A DNA stretch of 64,000 nucleotides from Acidobacteriota bacterium (lineage in GTDB: Bacteria > Acidobacteriota > Terriglobia > Acidiferrales > UBA7541), in the NCBI GenBank assembly GCA_021832085.1, contig JAKBLM010000004.1, positions 1 to 64,000 of the forward strand, written 5' to 3'. Shown piece by piece: positions 9,557-18,272 of this stretch. The notes below the pieces were generated by a model. The model saw only the letters and a list, made by a program, of their open reading frames with translations. It was not told the DNA's origin and did not search any database. Positions within the stretch are counted from its first letter, which is position 1. The number at the start of each line of letters is the position of its first letter. Position numbers and translations under genes: made by a program.

Positions 9557-10560
9557 GCCGGCGCCCCTCCGCGCCGGCTGGTGGCCAGAATCAGCAGCCG
9601 CGCCAGCCCGTTCAGCACGATCGTCAGGCAAAACAGCACCAGTCCCAGCTCGATCAGAGCGCTGATGTAGGTGGGCGTGGTCGCCTCGACGAACTCATTG
9701 GCCAGCACGGCGGCGATCGACGCCCCTGGCGCAAAGAGCGAAGCGCGAATTTTCGGGTCGTTGCCGATCACCATCGTGATCGCCATCGTTTCCCCCAGCG
9801 CCCGCGCCAGCGCCAGGAAAATCGAGCCGTAGATTCCGGTCCGCGCAAACGGCACCACCGCGCCCCAGGTGGCTTCCCACCGTGTCGCGCCCAGTGCCAG
9901 CGCCCCTTCCCGCTGATCGCGCGGCACGGCCAACAGCACTTCCCGCGAGACCGAAATGATGAATGGCACCACCATGATCGCCAGCACCAGTCCGCCCGCC
10001 AGCAGGCCGACGCCGTAGATCGGGCCCTGGAACAGCGGCAGAAATCCGAGCGTTCTTTTCAGCGCCGGGTCCACCACCTGCCGCAGAAACGGCACCATGA
10101 CGAAAATGCCCAGCAGGCCGTAGATCACGCTCGGCACCGCCGCCAGCAGGTCGATCAGGAACGCCAGCCAGCTCGAAGCGCGCGGCGGTGCCAGCTCAGC
10201 CAGAAATATGGCCGCGCCCAGTCCCAGCGGCACGGCGATCAGCAGAGCGATCACCGAGGTCACCACTGTCCCGTAGATGAACGGGAGGGCCCCCAGGTGC
10301 TCGAAGAGCGGGCTCCAGGTTCGCCCTACCAGAAAACCCCAGCCAAACTTGGCCCGCGAGAGGGCCGACTGCGTCCACAGCTGCCACACCAGCGCCGTTG
10401 TGATCGCCAGGATCAGGACGGCGGCCACAAGGCTCAAGACGTAGCCCAGCCAGTCGGTGCCGATCAGCTTTCGCAACCGATTGCGGAAACTCCGGAAAAA
10501 GCCGGGAGGATGGGCGTGAGACCGGACTTGGGGAGCGGCAGGATGCGCGGCTGTAGCCAT
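9553..10560 (-). CDS. pstC: phosphate ABC transporter permease PstC (copy 1)
   Basis: 335 residues, six or more membrane segments. It shows the PstC pattern: GWGFLVGRTWSPL after the first helix, IAVPLGLGAAIFLAELAP, VPSVIYGLLGIFVMVPFLR, and the cytoplasmic loop QREGALALGATRWEATWGAVVPFARTG. It pairs with PstA in the inner membrane. A Pho-box-like repeat (10593-10610) lies about 33 nt upstream, and a hairpin (10655-10678) separates it from pstS. The permease genes may therefore have their own phosphate-controlled promoter in addition to read-through from pstS. Confidence 0.95.
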   Translation of the reverse strand: MATAAHPAAPQVRSHAHPPGFFRSFRNRLRKLIGTDWLGYVLSLVAAVLILAITTALVWQLWTQSALSRAKFGWGFLVGRTWSPLFEHLGALPFIYGTVVTSVIALLIAVPLGLGAAIFLAELAPPRASSWLAFLIDLLAAVPSVIYGLLGIFVMVPFLRQVVDPALKRTLGFLPLFQGPIYGVGLLAGGLVLAIMVVPFIISVSREVLLAVPRDQREGALALGATRWEATWGAVVPFARTGIYGSIFLALARALGETMAITMVIGNDPKIRASLFAPGASIAAVLANEFVEATTPTYISALIELGLVLFCLTIVLNGLARLLILATSRRGGAPA

Positions 10561-10592
10561 GAAGGATCGAAGTTCGATTTTGACGGTCGATT

Positions 10593-10610
10593 GTTACAGT
10601 TGTGTTAAAG
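10593..10610 (-). promoter_or_regulatory. Pho-box-like direct repeat upstream of pstC1
   Basis: On the minus strand the site reads CTTTAAC-ACAA-CTGTAAC. This is a 7-4-7 direct repeat with 11-nt period, the architecture of the PhoB box (consensus CTGTCAT-N4-CTGTCAT). Four sites of the same geometry occur in this window at Pho genes. It ends about 33 nt before the pstC1 start. Confidence 0.6.
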
Positions 10611-10654
10611 GCCGGTTCCTGTTTGGGCAGTAAAAATCCGAGCGGGGCGTGCGA

Positions 10655-10678
10655 GGCGACCACCGCGAGGCGGTCGCC
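10655..10678 (-). terminator. intercistronic hairpin between pstS1 and pstC1
   Basis: GGCGACC (10655-10661) pairs with GGTCGCC (10672-10678), with an internal CCGC/GCGG alternative pairing. It lies 16 nt after the pstS1 stop in the transcript. A T5 stretch occurs about 20 nt further, too far for a canonical terminator. It probably acts as partial terminator or mRNA stabiliser favouring pstS, as at the second locus (16917-16949). Confidence 0.45.
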
Positions 10679-10693
10679 CGGCCGCTTGGCTCG

Positions 10694-11833
10694 TTAAGGC
10701 GTTTGTTTCTCTGCGGGTACTGTCTGTGCGAGCAGCTTTTCGTCGAGTTGGGTCACCGACTCAGGAAGCGGAGCGTAGTCCAGCTTGGTCGCCACCTGCT
10801 GACCGTCGGTGAGGATGTAGCGGATGAAACCGGCCAGCGCCTGGGCCTGCCGGGGACTGTTGGCTTTTGTCGGGACCAGCAGGAAGGTGAACCCGCTGAT
10901 CGGATAGGCTTCGGGAGCGGAAGCGGGCGGATCGACGATCGGGTTGCGCACGTCCTTGGCAATGGAATCAGCAAAGGCGGCAATCGCCGCGGTTGTTCCG
11001 GCCACGGTGGGTGCCACGAATTTTCCTGCCCGATTTTCCACGTGAGCCACCGGCATGTGGTTGCTGATAGCGTAAGCCAGCTCCACGTAGCCGAAACCGC
11101 CCGGGTTCTCCTCGATGATCCCGGTCACCCCTTCGTTGCCCTTGCCGCCCAGTCCCACCGGCCAGTTCACCGAAATCGAGTGGCCGACTTTCTTGGCCCA
11201 TTCCGGGCTCACCGTGGAAAGGTAGGTGGTGAAGATGTTGGTGGTGCCGCTGCCATCAGCGCGATGCGCCACGATAATCGGCTCGTTCGGGAAGTGTACG
11301 CCGGGATTCAGCGGACGCAACAGCGGGTCGTCCCAGTTCTTGATCTTGCCCAAGTAGATGTCGGCGATCAGCTGCGAAGTGAGCCGCAGCGGCTTTTTCA
11401 ACTGGGACAGGTTGTAGGTGAGGCAGACGGGTCCCGAGCTTTCCGGGATCTGTACCAATGGGGGCATGGCGGCCAGTTGCATGTTGTCCAGCGCCGCGTC
11501 GCTCGCGCCGAAATTCACCAGCCCGGCTTTCACCTGCTGAATGCCGCCGCCGCTGCCGATCGACTGGTAGTTGATCCGCACGTCGGGATGCATTTTCTGG
11601 TAGCTGCTGATCCATTGCGTCATCGCAGGGTAAATGAAAGTGCTGCCCGCCCCGGTCAGCTGGATCGTGGCGGATTCGGCGCCCTTTTTCATCGTCGTCT
11701 TCGACGAGCAGCCTGCCGCCAGCGCGGCCGCGAAGATTGCCACCCAGAACAGGCGCCCACGCTGCTTTTTCTCGATCTTGTCCTTCTCTCTTTGCACTTC
11801 GTTTCTCCCTTTCATGGGGATGGGGGAGTTCAT
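10694..11833 (-). CDS. pstS: phosphate-binding lipoprotein PstS (copy 1)
   Basis: 379 residues. The N-terminus has a charged stretch, a hydrophobic core and a lipobox ending AALAAGC, so it is a probable membrane-anchored lipoprotein. Phosphate-site motifs follow: GAGSTFIYPAMTQW, SIGSGGGIQQV, FGASDAALD, and HRADGSGTTNIFTTYLS. The ATG at 11833 is preferred because GGAGGA lies 7-8 nt upstream; the frame remains open further but lacks such a site. It delivers phosphate to PstCA. It heads the operon and is preceded by a Pho box (11945-11962). Confidence 0.95.
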   Translation of the reverse strand: MNSPIPMKGRNEVQREKDKIEKKQRGRLFWVAIFAAALAAGCSSKTTMKKGAESATIQLTGAGSTFIYPAMTQWISSYQKMHPDVRINYQSIGSGGGIQQVKAGLVNFGASDAALDNMQLAAMPPLVQIPESSGPVCLTYNLSQLKKPLRLTSQLIADIYLGKIKNWDDPLLRPLNPGVHFPNEPIIVAHRADGSGTTNIFTTYLSTVSPEWAKKVGHSISVNWPVGLGGKGNEGVTGIIEENPGGFGYVELAYAISNHMPVAHVENRAGKFVAPTVAGTTAAIAAFADSIAKDVRNPIVDPPASAPEAYPISGFTFLLVPTKANSPRQAQALAGFIRYILTDGQQVATKLDYAPLPESVTQLDEKLLAQTVPAEKQTP

Positions 11834-11944
11834 CCAAGTTTCCTCCCCGGCCCAGTGATTGGCTCGCCGGGACCGGCGGCCGGGAGCAACGGACGAAGCG
11901 GCCGGCGAACGAACCATCCCTTTCGGTCAGTGTGCTCCGCGTTT

Positions 11945-11962
11945 GTTACAGTTAGGTTACAA
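11945..11962 (-). promoter_or_regulatory. Pho-box-like direct repeat upstream of pstS1
   Basis: On the minus strand TTGTAAC-CTAA-CTGTAAC, a near-perfect 7-4-7 direct repeat with 11-nt period. It lies about 112 nt before the pstS1 start and just inside the space after the porin gene. It is the best-matching of the five sites and suggests a local consensus CTGTAAC-N4-CTGTAAC. Confidence 0.7.
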
Positions 11963-12060
11963 AACAGCTCGAAGGACGCCGCCAGCCTCGGGCGGTTCCG
12001 GAAGCTACGGCCAAGCTCCTGCCTCCGGAATGCCGTCCCTGCCGGTCGTCCCCGGGCTTG

Positions 12061-13758
12061 CTAGTAATCCAGCTCGACATTGATGAACAAGGCGTTCGTG
12101 TTGGTCGGCACCGCGTTCGGGATGCCGTTGTAGGCAAATTGGCTGTGCGTGTAGATGAGGTTCTGGGAATCGAGCGCGAATTGCAGGTGGGAGTTGTACC
12201 TGTAGGCGATGCCCGCCACCAGCCGGGAAAAGTCCAGCGGGTCCTTGCCAATGTTGATGTTTGGCTGAAAGTACTGATAGAGGCCAAAAATCGAGAGTGG
12301 GCTGTGCGGGATGTTCACGTGGCCGAAGAAATCGAAGCCACGTTGCTGCGCTCCCAGCCCCAGCACCGATCTGGCCACCGTGACGAGCCCGGCATAAGGG
12401 GCCGGGGCCGGCTCGGCCAGTCCAAACGCCTCGGCCGGCCCGCTGCCCGAGAACAGGTTGCCCACGCCGAAGGCGTTCTTGCCATAGTCGAATTCGCCAG
12501 CCAGCCCGAACCGGCTGTTGGTGTAGTGGACCAATGTGGCCACGCGGTAGAGGTCGTGGCTGGGCAGATCGGGTGCGGCGTTGGCGTAGCCGTAATCGAC
12601 GAAGCCGGTCAACCCAAAACCATCCAGTCGTCCATGGGCTCCCAGCGGGTAGTAGCTCAACCGCGCCATCACCTGCTTCTCCGCCGCCTGTTCCTGGTTA
12701 TGAAAGCTGCCGCTATCGAAAACGCCTACTTCGTAGTCGAAGAGGTTCTTCCCGTTTATGCCGATCGGACCGTGCACCTTCACCCCGGCGTGCGTCGAAC
12801 TCAGGCTCAGGTAGTTCCACGGGACCAGGCTGGTGAACCGATAGCCGTAGAGCGCCTCTTCCCAGTCGATCAGCGGGTTGGTTTGCTGGCCGATGGTGAT
12901 CTTGTCTTTCCCAAAGGCTTCCGAGCTGGCAAAGGGATGGTTGAAGTCGATATAGGCGTACTTGATGCGGAGGGCCAGATTCCCGTTGACGCTCGAGTCC
13001 ACGGCCCCGTACTTGCCGAACCGAACCGCTCCGGCGCTGCCCAGCTGGCGGTAGAGGTTGGGCGTAATGCGCATTGTGATCGCGCTGTTCGGCGAGTAGA
13101 AGAAGTTGATGTACGTCCGGTTGATGTCAAACGAATTGAAGTAGTCGTTGCCCGGCCCGGGCTGGTTGATCTGCGTGAAGAATTGCGGGCCGAACCCGGT
13201 TTTGAAGTACATCCCCCAGTCGCCATAAAGCGTGAAACCCAACTTGATCTTGCCGCCCGCCAGTTCGATCGCTTCTGGTTTCTTTTGCGGCAGTTGCGCC
13301 GTCCCGCTCGACGCGGACGAAGGGCTTTCGACTGTCACTTTAGCCGGCACGATCGTGGCCGGTTGCCTCGAGGGTGTCATGGCGACGGGCACAACGGCGT
13401 CGCCCGCGCCCGGCGCAGGGCCGGTCGGAGCGACCGCCGGTTGGGGCGCCGGACCCGGTGCCACGGCTTCACCGCGGATCTGGTGCTGCAAAGCTTCGAT
13501 CTGTTGCTGTTGTGCCGCGATCTGTTTCGATTGTGCCTGAATCATCTGCTGAAGCTGAGCCAACTCCGCCGCTACGGCAGAGCCTGTCGGCTTGATCGCT
13601 TCAGCATGTTTGGCGGGGGATTCAGGGGTCGCCGCGGTCGTGCCGGCTTCCTTGTTTTTCTTTGCCGCTGGCGTATGGTTCCCGCTTCCGCTGCGGGCGA
13701 AAGCGGGCACCGCCCCCAGCAGCGCCAGCGCCAATGGAAAAACCCATATTCTTCGCAT
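12061..13758 (-). CDS. OprP/OprO-like phosphate-selective porin
   Basis: 565 residues. A signal peptide (MRRIWVFPLALALLGAVPAFA) is followed by a coiled-coil segment rich in Gln (QLQQMIQAQSKQIAAQQQQIEAL, split across the region near residues 55-80). A Pro/Ala linker and a beta-barrel of alternating hydrophobic strands follow, ending in an aromatic residue (VELDY), as outer-membrane porins do. The opening KIKLGFTLYGDWGMYF and the run SFDINRTYINFFYSP resemble the Porin_O_P family. The ATG at 13758 has GGAGGAGG about 9 nt upstream. Position among pst genes and an upstream Pho box at 14011-14028 suggest phosphate or polyphosphate uptake across the outer membrane; selectivity is inferred. Confidence 0.85.
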   Translation of the reverse strand: MRRIWVFPLALALLGAVPAFARSGSGNHTPAAKKNKEAGTTAATPESPAKHAEAIKPTGSAVAAELAQLQQMIQAQSKQIAAQQQQIEALQHQIRGEAVAPGPAPQPAVAPTGPAPGAGDAVVPVAMTPSRQPATIVPAKVTVESPSSASSGTAQLPQKKPEAIELAGGKIKLGFTLYGDWGMYFKTGFGPQFFTQINQPGPGNDYFNSFDINRTYINFFYSPNSAITMRITPNLYRQLGSAGAVRFGKYGAVDSSVNGNLALRIKYAYIDFNHPFASSEAFGKDKITIGQQTNPLIDWEEALYGYRFTSLVPWNYLSLSSTHAGVKVHGPIGINGKNLFDYEVGVFDSGSFHNQEQAAEKQVMARLSYYPLGAHGRLDGFGLTGFVDYGYANAAPDLPSHDLYRVATLVHYTNSRFGLAGEFDYGKNAFGVGNLFSGSGPAEAFGLAEPAPAPYAGLVTVARSVLGLGAQQRGFDFFGHVNIPHSPLSIFGLYQYFQPNINIGKDPLDFSRLVAGIAYRYNSHLQFALDSQNLIYTHSQFAYNGIPNAVPTNTNALFINVELDY

Positions 13759-14010
13759 TCGAATCGGTCCTCCTCCAAGGTGTCGCAGATAAGGCCGGAA
13801 AAAAGACTTGGGGCAGAATGAGGGAGACCGAAAGAACACTCAAAGATCCGAAGCGAAACCGCATATCCCACGGAAGGCGATGAGAGGCCGGCCCGCGGGA
13901 CCGGTTCGTGCGGAAACCCATATCGATTACCACAGGACACGCGCCAGTTCCAGGTATCTCATGCTGTGGCGAAGTATCCCCGATGCGCGTGAACGGAGGG
14001 TCAGGTGAAA

Positions 14011-14028
14011 ATGAAAGTTTGGTTACAG
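14011..14028 (-). promoter_or_regulatory. Pho-box-like direct repeat upstream of the porin
   Basis: On the minus strand CTGTAAC-CAAA-CTTTCAT, a 7-4-7 direct repeat close to the enterobacterial consensus. It overlaps the stop codon of phoU2 (14023-14025) and lies about 250 nt before the porin start, so the porin transcript would have a long leader. Confidence 0.55.
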
Positions 14029-14742
14029 CTCTTCGCCGGGTTGGGGATGCGTCGGGGGATCGGCAGGGTCGTCGTGGATCCGGCCATGGCGGATATCGAG
14101 GCCACGCAGCCAGAAAACCACGTCTTCGGCGATGTTGGTGGTGTGATCGGCGATGCGTTCGAGATGCCGCGTGGCCAGCAGAAACTGCACCTGCGGCCCA
14201 ACGAGCGAAGCGTCGTCCCGCATGGCGCTCATCAGTCGGTCGAAAACTCGGTCGCGGTAGCTGTCCACCGCCTCTTCGCTTTCGAGCACCTCCTGCGCCA
14301 GCGTCAGGTTTCGGTAGATGAGGGCGCCCAGGCTCCGCCCCACCATCGAGCGAACCGCCGCGCTCATCGGCTCCAGTTCCGGCGGCGGCTCGACAGGCCC
14401 CATCTGGGCCAGCGCAATCACCCGCTGCCCGATATTCACCGCGAGATCCCCGATGCGTTCGAGATCGTTGTTGATCTTGAGCGTGGCGACGATGTGGCGC
14501 AGCTCGCCCTCGCCCAGTCCGCCGGCCCGCAGCAAGCGCACAGCGTGATCGTCGATCACGATTTCCATCTCGTTGATGCGGGGTTCGAGCAGGAAGACGG
14601 AGCTGGCGGTACGGTCGTCGCGGGCGAGCAGCGCCTCGATCGCGCGGTTGATTGAACGCTCCACGGCGCGAGCCATCGAAATCAGATAACTTTCCAGGGC
14701 CGTCTGGTAGACCGTCCGGGAACCTTCAGACGTCGGGATCAT
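14023..14742 (-). CDS. phoU: PhoU-like phosphate regulator (copy 2)
   Basis: 239 residues. It has the duplicated PhoU helical domain with LKINNDLERIGDLAVNIGQ in the first half and ATRHLERIADHTTNIAEDVVFW in the second. It is clearly diverged from the copy at 7203-7871. The ATG at 14742 follows a GGGGAGAG site; the frame is open further upstream without one. It ends the pstS2-pstC2-pstA2 group, about 200 nt after pstA2, in the position PhoU normally holds after pstB, which is absent here. Its stop codon lies inside the porin's Pho box. Confidence 0.92.
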   Translation of the reverse strand: MIPTSEGSRTVYQTALESYLISMARAVERSINRAIEALLARDDRTASSVFLLEPRINEMEIVIDDHAVRLLRAGGLGEGELRHIVATLKINNDLERIGDLAVNIGQRVIALAQMGPVEPPPELEPMSAAVRSMVGRSLGALIYRNLTLAQEVLESEEAVDSYRDRVFDRLMSAMRDDASLVGPQVQFLLATRHLERIADHTTNIAEDVVFWLRGLDIRHGRIHDDPADPPTHPQPGEEL

Positions 14743-14944
14743 CAATCTCTCCCCTGTTTGAGGAATTCGCTTGCTGGCCGGCTCCTTGCGTCTGGTGCCA
14801 GGAGCCCCGCGACCTTCCCCCGTGCCCCTCAGTCTGGCAACGGAGAGTTGCATGGCGTTGACGCTTCTGTGAATTCTCGGAGAACGCGTCGTGAGGCGAG
14901 CCGGACTTTTGGCAGATTCGGTCGTGCCCGGAAAAGAATCCGGC

Positions 14945-15853
14945 TTAGCGTTCCTGGCCGCGTCGGCGCCAGCCCGCGTTTTCGTCGAACAACAGGCGCG
15001 CGGCGACGCCGATCACCAGCACGAAGAGAGTGACGAAGAGCGCCGCGGCGTAAGCGAGCGCATGAGCACCGGCAAAGGGCTCTGTGATGAAGGCCCAGAT
15101 TGCGTAGGTGAGGTAGCCGATCGGCTCGTTGGTGAGATGACCGGTCCAGAGAAAACTGGACCAGCCGGCCGTATAGATCAGCGGGGCCGTCTCGCCGACC
15201 GCGATGGCGAGGGCGAGCAGAATGCCGGTGAGAATACCGGGCAGCGCCACCGGCACGCAGATGCCCATCACGACCCTGGCGTCACCGGCGCCCAGCGCGT
15301 AAGCCGCCTCCCGCAGTCCATTCGGCACCTGCCGGATCGCCATCTCGCTGGTGCGGCAGATATAGGGCAGCGCAATGATGGCGAGCGCAATGCTGCCCGC
15401 GGCGAGCGAGAATTTCCAGCCGATATCCACGACCATCGTCACGTAGCCGAAATAGCCGATCACAATCGATGGCACGCCGACCAGCACATCCACCAGGAAA
15501 CGGATCAGCGGAGCCAGGAGTCCGTCGTCGAATTCGGCCAGATAGATGCCGGCCGCCAGCCCAGGGGGGACGGCCAGCAGAATGCCGCCAAAAGCCAGCA
15601 GCGCGGTCCCTTCGATCGCGTTGAGAAGACCGCCACCAGTTCCCACCGTCACCTGGGTGATCACCTTGAAGGTGAGGGCGCTGAACCCGCGGTGAAACAC
15701 GGTGACGAGAATCCACACGGTGGCGCTGCCAAGCAGCAGGAAGGCGAGCGCGCTCAAGCCCCAGCCGAGATAGGTGAAGAGGTGACGCCGGATGACGTGA
15801 GCCCTGCTGGCATGGACGCTGGCGGGCCGGAACTCGGTAGCCGTCGCGCCCAT
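14945..15853 (-). CDS. pstA: phosphate ABC transporter permease PstA (copy 2)
   Basis: 302 residues with about six membrane helices. It has GTALLAFGGILLAVPPGLAAGIYLAEF, VGVPSIVIGYFGYVTMVV, and the loop LREAAYALGAGDARVVMGICVP. The ATG at 15853 shares one base with the pstC2 stop (TGATG), so translation is coupled. The frame is open 81 nt further upstream, but that would lie within pstC2. It is less similar to PstA1 in the N-terminal region than in the core. No pstB follows; the nearest ATPase is at 7880-8701. Confidence 0.93.
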   Translation of the reverse strand: MGATATEFRPASVHASRAHVIRRHLFTYLGWGLSALAFLLLGSATVWILVTVFHRGFSALTFKVITQVTVGTGGGLLNAIEGTALLAFGGILLAVPPGLAAGIYLAEFDDGLLAPLIRFLVDVLVGVPSIVIGYFGYVTMVVDIGWKFSLAAGSIALAIIALPYICRTSEMAIRQVPNGLREAAYALGAGDARVVMGICVPVALPGILTGILLALAIAVGETAPLIYTAGWSSFLWTGHLTNEPIGYLTYAIWAFITEPFAGAHALAYAAALFVTLFVLVIGVAARLLFDENAGWRRRGQER

Positions 15854-16893
15854 CAGAGGATCCTTGCCCGTTGCCGGCCTTCGTAATAGAGCAACAGACG
15901 CGCGAAGCCATTCACGACGATCGAAATCAGGCACAACGCCAGCGCCACCTCGGCCAGCGACCGGACTGCCATCCCGGTCGGATCCTGCAGCGCGCTATCG
16001 AGTTGCGAGACGATGAACGAGGCCATGGTGGAAATCGGCGTGTAGATATTGTTGGGCAGGTAGTTCAGCGCGTTGCCACTCACCATGAGAACGGCCATGG
16101 TTTCGCCGAGAGCGCGGCCCGTGGCGAGGATGCTGGAGCCGATCAGTACCCGGCGCGTCGCCGGCAACAGTACGGTCCACAGTGCCTCAAATCGCCCCGC
16201 GCCAAGCGCGACGGCACCCTCCCGAAGCTCCACGGGTTGGCTGACCAGTGCATCGCGCAAGGTTGCCGTGATGAGCGGTACGATCATCAACGTCAGCACG
16301 AAACCGGCGGTGAGCAGCCCGTAGCCGCTGCCCGTCGGGCCGCCGAGGAACGGAAGGAAGCCGAGCCACTTCTTCATGAGGGGAAACACGTGGTGGCCCA
16401 GGAAGGGGATCACCACCACATAGCCCCAGAGGCCGTACACCACGCTCGGAATTGCCGCGAGCAGCTCGACGAAGAACGAAAACCACGTTTGCATCCGCCG
16501 CGGCACCCCTTCCGCCAGGAAGAGAGCTGCGCCTACCCCCACCGGAACGGCAAATACCAGCGCGATCGCCGTGCTCAGGAGCGTGCCGACAATCAGAAAC
16601 AGGATGCCGTAATGGGCGCCCGGCAGAATCTGCTGGCCGCGAACGGTAATTGGATTGGCGTAGAGACTCCCCAAGTTCCAGGTGTTCCCGGTCAGGAAGC
16701 CGAGACCGTTGAATCGCATGGCCGGCCACGCGTGCATCGCCAGAAATGCCACGATGACGATCAGGGTTGCCGCTGCCACGCAGGCAAGCAAGGCCGTGAA
16801 CTTGCGGAAAGTCATCACGCGTTTCCAAAGCCGGGCCGCCCGGCGAAAGCGGGAAGAAGCGCGAAACGACGATTGGTGTGCGATAGCTTTCAT
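15853..16893 (-). CDS. pstC: phosphate ABC transporter permease PstC (copy 2)
   Basis: 346 residues. Typical PstC segments: FNGLGFLTGNTWNLG, VFAVPVGVGAALFLAEGVPRR, AAIPSVVYGLWGYVVVIPFL, and the loop ELREGAVALGAGRFEALWTVLLPATRR. An ATG at 16893 is chosen; a TTG 12 nt upstream is also in frame. Neither has a strong ribosome site, consistent with reduced expression relative to pstS2. A long hairpin (16917-16949) lies immediately upstream in the transcript. Confidence 0.93.
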   Translation of the reverse strand: MKAIAHQSSFRASSRFRRAARLWKRVMTFRKFTALLACVAAATLIVIVAFLAMHAWPAMRFNGLGFLTGNTWNLGSLYANPITVRGQQILPGAHYGILFLIVGTLLSTAIALVFAVPVGVGAALFLAEGVPRRMQTWFSFFVELLAAIPSVVYGLWGYVVVIPFLGHHVFPLMKKWLGFLPFLGGPTGSGYGLLTAGFVLTLMIVPLITATLRDALVSQPVELREGAVALGAGRFEALWTVLLPATRRVLIGSSILATGRALGETMAVLMVSGNALNYLPNNIYTPISTMASFIVSQLDSALQDPTGMAVRSLAEVALALCLISIVVNGFARLLLYYEGRQRARIL

Positions 16894-16916
16894 TTGGCGT
16901 GGCAAAGGAAAATCAG

Positions 16917-16949
16917 CCGCTCGCCGGCGGCATTGCCGCCGGCGAGCGG
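16917..16949 (-). terminator. 15-bp perfect hairpin between pstS2 and pstC2
   Basis: Bases 16917-16931 and 16935-16949 form a perfect 15-bp GC-rich stem with a 3-nt loop. In the transcript the stem is followed by CTGATTTTCC, so a short T4 run lies 4 nt downstream. It lies 31 nt after the pstS2 stop and 23 nt before pstC2. It fits a partial terminator/mRNA-stabilising element that sets the ratio of binding protein to permease. Confidence 0.7.
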
Positions 16950-16980
16950 GTGGGAGGGCGGAACTCGAGACGGGATGAGT

Positions 16981-18084
16981 TCACTGGATCTGGGCGATTT
17001 GAGCCGCGCTGAGCTTCGCCACGGGCGCCGGAAGCGGAACGAAGTGCACCTCTGCCATGAAATGTGGAGCATTGCCGCCACGCGGACTGATCGCCCAGTT
17101 GAAGAACTTGCGCAGGGCCGCCGCCATTTCAGCCGAGGGCTGCTCGCGGTTCACGATCGCGTATTCGTAATTGATAATCGGATAGGAGTCGACGCCGGGC
17201 GCAAAAATCAGGCTGATGCGCTGATCCTTTGGCGTTTTCGGCACCATCACCGCCGCCGCGGCTTTCGCCGTCGTCGCCGTCGGCAGAACGAAGTGGCCAG
17301 AGCGGTTCTTCAGCATGGCGATGCCGATACCGTCCCTTTCAATCGCGTTCTGGTAGCTCGTCCCGATGTAGGCGATCGCGTAAGGGTCGTCCTTGGTCGC
17401 AGTCACCATGCCGGGGTTGCCGACGGCGCCGAGTTCGCCGGAAACGGCCGGCCAGCTCACCGTGGTGCCGTAACTGATGCTGTTCGCCCAATCCGGCGTG
17501 CTGAAGGAAAGGTACTGGGTGAAGATGAAGGTATCGCCGCTGCCGTCGGTCCGGTGCACGGGGATGATCAGGTGATGGGGCAGGCGCACGCCGGGGTTGA
17601 GCCCGCGAATCTGGGCGTCGTCCCAGTAGCGAATCTTGCCCTGGTAGATCCCGGCCAGCACGGGCCCGCTCAGCTTCAGATGCCGGCGGTTTAGGCCGGG
17701 CAAGTTGTAGTTCACCATCTGCATCGAGATGGCGAGCGGAATGTTCAGCATATCGGCGTGTTCTTTCATCAGGGCATCGCTCATGTAAGCGTCGGAAGCG
17801 CCGATCTGCGCGATGCCCGCAACGGCTTGGGCAATGCCGGTGCCGCTGCCCGTCGATTGCGTAGTGATCTTCACTCCCGGATCGACGTGCCCGTAGGCGG
17901 GAACCCACAGGTTGAAAAGCGGATACAGCAGGCTGGAGCCGGTTTCTAGAATATTGATCGTTCCCGCGGCCCAGGCGGCGCCGGCGAAGACCAGGGCGCC
18001 GGCGGCAAGCGCGATGGCCAGGACTCCCCTTCGCAAGACGGAGCGGCGCATTGGGGCCGAGATTCTTTTCCGAAGAAGCAGCAA
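16981..18084 (-). CDS. pstS: phosphate-binding protein PstS (copy 2)
   Basis: 367 residues. An N-terminal signal peptide ends GAAWA with no lipobox cysteine, so unlike PstS1 this protein is probably free in the periplasm. Phosphate-site motifs: LETGSSLLYPLFNLWV, STGSGTGIAQ, IGASDAYMSD and HRTDGSGDTFIFTQYLS. The start is a TTG at 18084 with GAGGAGG 5 nt upstream; a later ATG (18051) would shorten the signal peptide. It is preceded by a Pho-box-like repeat at 18173-18190 and heads a pstSCA-phoU group without pstB. Confidence 0.94.
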   Translation of the reverse strand: MLLLRKRISAPMRRSVLRRGVLAIALAAGALVFAGAAWAAGTINILETGSSLLYPLFNLWVPAYGHVDPGVKITTQSTGSGTGIAQAVAGIAQIGASDAYMSDALMKEHADMLNIPLAISMQMVNYNLPGLNRRHLKLSGPVLAGIYQGKIRYWDDAQIRGLNPGVRLPHHLIIPVHRTDGSGDTFIFTQYLSFSTPDWANSISYGTTVSWPAVSGELGAVGNPGMVTATKDDPYAIAYIGTSYQNAIERDGIGIAMLKNRSGHFVLPTATTAKAAAAVMVPKTPKDQRISLIFAPGVDSYPIINYEYAIVNREQPSAEMAAALRKFFNWAISPRGGNAPHFMAEVHFVPLPAPVAKLSAAQIAQIQ

Positions 18085-18172
18085 GTTGGCCTCCTCTGTT
18101 TAGTTAAAGCAGCCAGGTAAGTGCAGGGAAGACGTCAGTCCCCCTCAACGCTATGAAGCATATCGGCGGATT

Positions 18173-18190
18173 GTGACGGTTACGTTGCAG
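18173..18190 (-). promoter_or_regulatory. Pho-box-like direct repeat upstream of pstS2
   Basis: On the minus strand CTGCAAC-GTAA-CCGTCAC, a 7-4-7 direct repeat with 11-nt period. A weaker third unit (ATTACAC, 18195-18201) continues the period upstream. It lies about 90 nt before the pstS2 start, in the space after phoR. Confidence 0.55.
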
Positions 18191-18272
18191 GACCGTGTAA
18201 TTTGGGAAACACGCCAACGCCATGGAACGAAAGAAGATCAGCGCCCAGCCCGGAGTTGGTGAGGGGTTCCGG

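Noticed and set aside
14858..14874. GTTGCAT/GTTGACG repeat near phoU2 as a Pho box
   Set aside because: The spacing gives a 10-nt period and the site is far from the PhoB consensus.
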